Of a stretch of 64,000 nucleotides of DNA, positions 63,201 through 64,000 are shown piece by piece. How positions within the stretch are numbered: the stretch's first letter is position 1; each line of letters begins with the position of its first letter. The stretch spans positions 1-64,000 of the forward strand of contig JAUIRK010000268.1 of the NCBI GenBank assembly GCA_030549495.1, in the 5' to 3' direction. A program made the position numbers and the translations under genes. A model generated the notes under the pieces. That model did no database searches, was not told the origin of the DNA, and saw nothing but the letters and a program-made list of their open reading frames with translations. The DNA comes from Nectonema munidae (Eukaryota > Nematomorpha > Nectonematoida > Nectonematidae).

Positions 63201-63554
63201 TTCTAAGATTCTTATGAAGTCTATAACACAAAGGAAATTGAAACATATATTTTTCCTTACTAACGTAATTCAGATGCCTAGCCGAAGATGAGCACTACAT
63301 TTGTGTTTGCAAAGTTATTCATAAACTGCTCCCTAATCGCGTCGAGTTTGGCATCTTTATTGAATCTTATCACATTAGGATTAAAATTTGTGTCGTATCG
63401 TTCCATCCTCTTTTTCTTAAGTGTGACAAATCTTTTTAATATTTTGTTTAAATTTAGGTGAGAAGTTATCTTTAAAAGATTACAAAAATTGTGAACAGAT
63501 AAAAAAGATGCGCTCTAAAGAAAAAGAAAATGAAAAAAAGCTTTTTGCGAAAGA
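36126..63554 (+). CDS. TMF1: TMF1 golgin (TATA element modulatory factor), 5' half; exon-intron gene running off the right edge
   Basis: TMF1 is a Golgi coiled-coil protein that captures vesicles and binds Rab6. Exon 1 encodes MSWFETSSLTSYAK, matching the family start MSWFNASQLSSFAK. The last two exons read MDEKDEQIKQLLAEGEKLS and IKKMRSKEKENE, matching the conserved LKEKDEQIRGLMEEGEKLS / IKKLRAKDKENE of human TMF1. Placed exons: 36126-36228, 41983-42191, 44579-44930, 48839-48879, 59509-59611, 61284-61416, 63458-63554. Splice phases are 1, 0, 1, 0, then (gap) 2, 0, 1 and fit at each adjacent junction outside the gap. The Ser/Thr-rich linear region is short compared with human. Introns reach about 10 kb and are TE-filled. 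The C-terminal golgin coils lie beyond the window. Confidence 0.88.
36229..36985 (+). other. TMF1 intron 1, 5' part
   Basis: AT-rich. AAGCGATGCTTCTTTGC at about 36748 resembles AAGCGCTTCTTTGC at 52942, a fragment of a repeat found again in later introns. Nothing else recognised. Confidence 0.4.
36990..40280 (-). pseudogene. Jockey-like LINE in TMF1 intron 1, interrupted
   Basis: Minus-strand LINE opposed to TMF1. From the 5' side: a PHD-like Cys/His finger (CSICNKYIYKNSS, WIHLKCS) at 40037-40279; endonuclease (GDINAHSTESVSPYTDNRG) near 39480-39540; then, beyond an inserted AT-rich segment, the second half of the reverse transcriptase with SLSPILFNIYMSDMP, NLFIYADDITIT and LKWLIDNKLKLN around 38050-38300, and the thumb (ALSVTSWGKHKEAI, RPILEYGSTIWG) at 37790-37960; a C-terminal tail (NPHAVTNLLSEW) near 37240. 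No RNase H, as in Jockey. Multiple stops and the loss of the first RT half make it inactive. GT-rich on the plus strand, unlike the surrounding intron. Confidence 0.8.
38325..39210. mobile_element. AT-rich insertion replacing part of the Jockey-like RT
   Basis: Composition switches abruptly to AT-rich at about 38330 and back at about 39215. The left edge CAGGGGCGCACATCC looks like a hAT terminus, and near 38604 TAGAGATGCACCGAT is a second hAT-like terminus, so at least two decayed elements may be nested. No transposase is left. Confidence 0.4.
40285..40480. other. GC-rich segment of unknown origin
   Basis: GC-rich stretch next to the LINE 5' end, open for 70 codons on the minus strand (MNSFNKVTFEPCSKSRG onward) but not recognised. 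Possibly a LINE 5' untranslated region or promoter. Confidence 0.25.
40695..40880 (-). repeat. GAGTCGGAGTC dispersed repeat, copy 2
   Basis: Reverse-complement of the family at 33045: GACTCCGATTTC and TTCCGACTCCTAA toward the right, ACTTCGACTAAAG at the left end. Confidence 0.5.
40928..41344. mobile_element. hAT MITE, copy 1 (401 bp)
   Basis: Starts CAGGGTTTACAACCGCGGTC and ends GGTTGAGAACCACTG, inverted with respect to each other and typical of hAT. Flanks GTCTAGCT and GTCTAGTA agree at 6 of 8 positions, fitting an aged 8-bp target duplication. No ORF. Same family and orientation as 45478-45852. Confidence 0.8.
41983..42191 (+). CDS. TMF1: TMF1 exon 2
   Basis: Acceptor TATGTTTAG; 209 bases (2 + 69 codons). 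The phase-1 junction with exon 1 gives Ala then QIAIKAVQKS; it continues RFAKDSQSFISKLL and DVSPPPFFEK, then donor GTAAGT. Assignment to TMF1 rests on phase and position rather than strong sequence match. Confidence 0.65.
42212..42236. repeat. (AT)n microsatellite
   Basis: About twelve AT units a few bases inside intron 2. Confidence 0.9.
42585..42775 (-). pseudogene. hAT dimerisation-domain fragment
   Basis: Minus-strand SGDKSERAFSATEFLSKLF resembles the SxxSERxFS core of hAT C-termini. Isolated fragment within TMF1 intron 2. Confidence 0.4.
43450..43980 (+). repeat. Intronic repeat R1, left copy
   Basis: Segments such as TTATGTATTCGAATGTTGTGAT, ATATTTTAAATATCA and ATATCAAATTTGTTGAATAA recur, in reverse complement and diverged, at about 52780-53190. 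Both contain a CTACATAAGC motif. A G tract follows at 43984. The two copies bracket TMF1 exons 3 and 4. Confidence 0.55.
44579..44930 (+). CDS. TMF1: TMF1 exon 3
   Basis: Acceptor GACATTTTATAG, donor GTAAGC; 352 bases, phase 0 in and 1 out. Encodes the acidic, Ser/Asn-rich linear region (SKVLDDSEKSEKL, ITTSNDSNNNSS, SHLPFDEEMA), typical of the unstructured part of TMF1 before the coils. Confidence 0.7.
44931..45299 (+). other. TMF1 intron 3, 5' part, nothing recognised
   Basis: AT-rich intron sequence with no repeat or gene that I can support. Confidence 0.4.
45300..45475 (+). repeat. GAGTCGGAGTC dispersed repeat, copy 3
   Basis: CAGTCGCAGTCGTTAGTC, about 110 AT-rich bases, then GTAAATACATAA and TTTAGTCTAAG; same layout as 33045-33185. 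The hAT MITE copy 2 sits directly against its right end. Confidence 0.5.
45478..45852. mobile_element. hAT MITE, copy 2 (375 bp)
   Basis: CAGGGTTTCTCAACCGGGGTC at the left and GGTTGAGAAGCACTG at the right; internal landmarks CCACAATGATATTTTG and TTTTTATGTCCAATTTTTATG match copy 1 at 40936-41336. Flanking 8-mers do not match, so the target duplication has decayed. Same orientation as copy 1. Confidence 0.8.
45860..48838 (+). other. TMF1 intron 3, remainder
   Basis: AT-rich; ORFs up to 98 codons have no family resemblance. GAGTCGG-type fragments occur near 45920 and 47690-47750. Otherwise nothing recognised. Confidence 0.4.
48839..48879 (+). CDS. TMF1: TMF1 exon 4 (41-bp microexon)
   Basis: Acceptor TCAATATTTTAG, donor GTAATT. 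The phase-1 junction with exon 3 restores Asp: DSDLIPENFDQLLS, phase 0 out. The acidic peptide fits the linear region; the exact phase fit supports it, but the short length leaves doubt. Confidence 0.55.
49055..49236 (+). pseudogene. RTE-like LINE 3' end with (ATG)n tail
   Basis: RRVYRCTDIQKESV, a stop, NWLTPTLWEQ and a closing (GATGAT)n run at 49208-49232 resemble the end of RTE-like LINEs that finish with a short tandem tail. Only the last 180 bases are present (5' truncated). Confidence 0.5.
50434..50690 (+). pseudogene. hAT (FAM200/ZBED8-like) transposase fragment
   Basis: VTYLADIFDQLSKLNLKLKG matches the LAYLADIFxxLNxLNLxLQG motif of FAM200/SCAND3-type hAT transposases; about 40 bases on, AFVFKLQNWR and GNIVMFEKF continue the family pattern across stops. 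A decayed internal fragment. Confidence 0.7.
50700..52001 (+). other. TMF1 intron 4 segment, nothing recognised
   Basis: AT-rich. Includes GACTCTGACTTGGGTCG and similar pieces at 50730-50860 related to the GAGTCGGAGTC family, and a 117-codon ORF (51308-51661) that I cannot assign. Confidence 0.35.
52002..52228. mobile_element. Short hAT MITE (211 bp)
   Basis: Left end CGGCGTTTTTCAAAGTGTG and right end (reversed) CAGCCTTTTTCAAACTTTTT form imperfect terminal repeats; flanks TTCTAGAG and CCCTAGAG share six bases. The interior GGGTCGCGTGAAAAATAAAATG is non-coding. A different family from the 40.9/45.5-kb MITEs. Confidence 0.65.
52780..53190 (-). repeat. Intronic repeat R1, right (inverted) copy
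   Basis: Reverse complement of the 43450-43980 repeat with moderate divergence (TATTCAAATGTTATGAT, TATTTTAAATATCAC, TATCAAATTTTTTGAATAA). Confidence 0.5.
53576..53650. repeat. Solo hAT-like terminus
   Basis: CAGCGGTTCTTAACCC followed by TTTTGGTCGCC looks like one hAT end; no partner end found nearby. Confidence 0.35.
53900..54720 (-). pseudogene. RTE-like LINE C-terminal half
   Basis: Minus strand: SILSPFLFNIILDEIF, then ILYADDIVVIGKSSEEL (catalytic YADD at about 54620), INTSKTKWMK, a Cys/His finger CGVCEKRVKRNSILC followed by HKKCSNIKG (54330-54480), then TTEMRMLRIMCKF and GRPKMTWIEIVKKDM near the 3' end. The order RT palm - finger - RMLRxMxG - GRPxxxW is standard in this widespread family. 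The 5' half is missing and some frames break. It lies in TMF1 intron 4, antisense to it. Confidence 0.8.
54845..54870. repeat. Perfect 26-bp palindrome
   Basis: GCGCTAATATTAG followed by its exact reverse complement, no spacer. It is GC-capped in AT-rich DNA, upstream of the Tigger transposase. Confidence 0.9.
55180..56937 (+). pseudogene. pogo/Tigger DNA transposon, decayed
   Basis: Transposase begins MSKKRTSLALQQKYDVI with a Psq/CENP-B-type helix-turn-helix (LLDSGRAAYKIATDMGVGKT), then EELGE at which the frame changes to LKLQMVGWGFIRRNK. The nuclease core shows FNLDKTGHFF (usually NADETG: first Asp kept, Glu changed), LPVEYKFNRKAWMTGEIFEEWL and FIDNAPCHPN (second Asp). The segment with the third acidic residue (LQPLDQG-like) is absent. 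A C-terminal ORF (56207-56770) has ILDVILWCSAEAWQEV and CFIKAGF. The right terminus is ACAGGTTTGACTG at 56925-56937 followed by TA, the Tigger terminal repeat and TA target. The left terminus was not found. Confidence 0.85.
57290..57662 (-). repeat. Intronic repeat R2, left copy
   Basis: About 370 bp matching 61465-61875 in reverse complement at high identity; landmarks CAAGTAATATAGAAGG, AAACCCTTTACTAGTAAA, TTAGTGCGAAAGGGTTATAA. No ORF. The CCCTTTCGCACTAAAC end recalls a piggyBac-type terminus but TTAA flanks are not clear. Confidence 0.8.
57663..58586 (+). other. TMF1 intron segment, nothing recognised
   Basis: Very AT-rich; a 72-codon minus-strand ORF (57931-58149) has no family resemblance. 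Confidence 0.4.
58587..58609 (+). other. Candidate TMF1 microexon in the phase gap
   Basis: ACTGATATGCAG, 23 bases, then GTAATT. It would enter in phase 0 (from exon 4) and leave in phase 2 (as the 59509 exon needs), encoding YTSIFAF plus two bases. The arithmetic fits but the acceptor is weak and the peptide is not family-like. Confidence 0.2.
59509..59611 (+). CDS. TMF1: TMF1 coiled-coil exon (first)
   Basis: Acceptor TATTTTTATTAG; 103 bases (1 + 34 codons). SAPPDSSLSQQNERIKEY and VTIEDLQEKLCLSSK begin the coiled coil. Phase 2 in, so it cannot join exon 4 directly; phase 0 out into 61284. Donor GTATCC is non-ideal. Confidence 0.7.
60246..60519. mobile_element. hAT-type MITE (274 bp) with intact 8-bp duplication
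   Basis: Ends AGTGCCCGCGCTA and TAGCGCGGGCTC are inverted; TGCTTATA flanks both sides (60238-60245 and 60520-60527). The interior is AT-rich apart from G tracts near each end (60272 and about 60471-60485). No ORF. The exact duplication suggests a young insertion. Confidence 0.8.
60535..61000 (+). pseudogene. hAT (ZBED5-like) C-terminal remnant
   Basis: FATIYLCETGFSTLLQFKNK followed by SRNR resembles the CExGFSxLLxIKTKxRNRL dimerisation motif of ZBED5-like hAT transposases. It is bordered by GGTGCGTCCAGCCC at the left and AGGTTAAGAAATACTGC at the right, the latter like a hAT end. Most of the transposase is gone. It lies directly beside the 274-bp MITE. Confidence 0.65.
61284..61416 (+). CDS. 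TMF1: TMF1 coiled-coil exon (second)
   Basis: Acceptor ATTATTTTTAG; 133 bases, phase 0 in, 1 out. EVKILTSRIESYEIIK, then MDEKDEQIKQLLAEG, the conserved TMF1 segment. Donor GGTAATT. Confidence 0.9.
61465..61875 (+). repeat. Intronic repeat R2, right (inverted) copy
   Basis: Starts 50 bases after the 61284-61416 exon (ATAACCCTTTCGTACTAAAC) and ends near CTCAACATAAACG. It contains about 70 bp (61545-61620) absent from the left copy, ending in a repeat of ATTTAG, so it looks like a small insertion or a deletion in the other copy. Confidence 0.8.
62100..63420 (-). pseudogene. Unidentified degenerate coding-like region
   Basis: Less AT-rich than its flanks. Minus-strand stretches look protein-like (for example MERYDTNFNPNVIRFNKDAK near 63350-63410, and DMLYLPRGNFEGINPFY near 63040-63090) but I do not recognise a family. 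It is probably an old mobile element or virus-like fossil, clearly broken. Its position in the last visible TMF1 intron argues against a host gene. Confidence 0.3.
63458..63554 (+). CDS. TMF1: TMF1 exon: conserved EKLS...KENE coil, last visible
   Basis: Acceptor TTTAAATTTAG; completes Gly with the previous exon and reads EKLSLKDYKN then CEQIKKMRSKEKENEKKL, the best-conserved TMF1 stretch. A donor (GA then GTATTA) at 63554/63555 is weak; if unused the frame stops at 63568-63570 just before a strong-looking but out-of-reach GTAAGT at 63595. Human TMF1 continues for several hundred residues, so splicing near 63554 is preferred. Confidence 0.8.
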
Positions 63555-63570
63555 GTATTACTTAAAATAA

Positions 63571-64000
63571 TTTTCATTAACCTTTGTAAGTATTATTCAC
63601 TACTTTAGTTGACTTTAAATAGAAAATATTCTAATACAGTAATCTAAATTTGAAAATTAAAATGTCTTTTCTCCATCTGGTCTTTAATATCACCACTACT
63701 TAAATCCTATCTTCAAATCCACGAAATAAGGATTTTTCAATTTCGGTGCACATAAATGTTTATTTTATAGTTAATTTGTTTGAGTGTTAAAAGTTATGCC
63801 TTGAATAAGTTTACAATTTGTTTCGTAATCATTGTATTCAAGTTTTCAGGTAATGGGTCAATTATACAATGAGAATTCTTGTTACTTAAGGAGAATCAAA
63901 GCCTAACTGTTACTATTATGGAAACTTATAAAAGTGAAAAGATTCAGAAAAAATTTTAATTAGATATTTGAGAAAGGGAAGGAATTAATAATAAAGGTAT
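63571..64000 (+). other. TMF1 intron at the window edge
   Basis: AT-rich; no further TMF1-like coding recognised before the window ends. Confidence 0.5.

Noticed and set aside
1-64000. Bacterial operon or phage-type system
   Set aside because: Introns, LINEs, SINEs and metazoan genes show eukaryotic nuclear DNA; the ISXO2-like ORF is a Merlin transposon, not a bacterial insertion.

Overview
This is an AT-rich animal nuclear contig dominated by decayed transposable elements. The three host genes I recognise are metazoan: gamma-tubulin complex component 2, BLOC-1 subunit 2 and the golgin TMF1. The TE mix (Merlin, hAT, piggyBac-like, pogo/Tigger, RTE-like, I-group and Jockey-like LINEs, tRNA-derived SINEs) fits an arthropod-type invertebrate such as a crustacean/copepod, but the sequence does not fix the species.

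Layout. 0-12.5 kb is TE debris with no host gene: a truncated Merlin transposase, a 132-bp tandem repeat, a possible tyrosine-recombinase scrap, a 2.9-kb element with long terminal inverted repeats enclosing a hAT C-terminus, a LINE endonuclease remnant, an intact tRNA-SINE with 13-bp target duplications, two further inverted-repeat elements and a hAT transposase of the ZBED5/SCAND3 type. 12.5-25.7 kb is framed by two same-orientation copies of a piggyBac-like non-autonomous element with internal ~150-bp minisatellite arrays; between them lie TUBGCP2 (+, no intron in its coding region) and BLOC1S2 (-, no intron in its coding region). 26-36 kb holds two LINEs, a probable second SINE, a second hAT copy and AT-rich filler.

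From 36.1 kb to the right edge runs the 5' half of TMF1 (+). At least seven exons can be placed; splice phases agree at every junction except one gap (48.9-59.5 kb), where at least one exon is not securely found. Its introns are full of insertions: a Jockey-like LINE in intron 1, hAT MITEs, hAT fragments, an RTE-like LINE and a Tigger element in one large intron, plus two families of inverted intronic repeats that bracket exons 3-4 and the two coiled-coil exons.

No operon-like or defence-like system is visible. The most notable structures are (i) a 250-bp block identical between two otherwise diverged piggyBac-like copies, one ending just upstream of TUBGCP2; (ii) inverted repeats flanking TMF1 exon pairs, a layout known to favour exon circularisation; (iii) two hAT copies whose similarity continues beyond the apparent terminal repeats.
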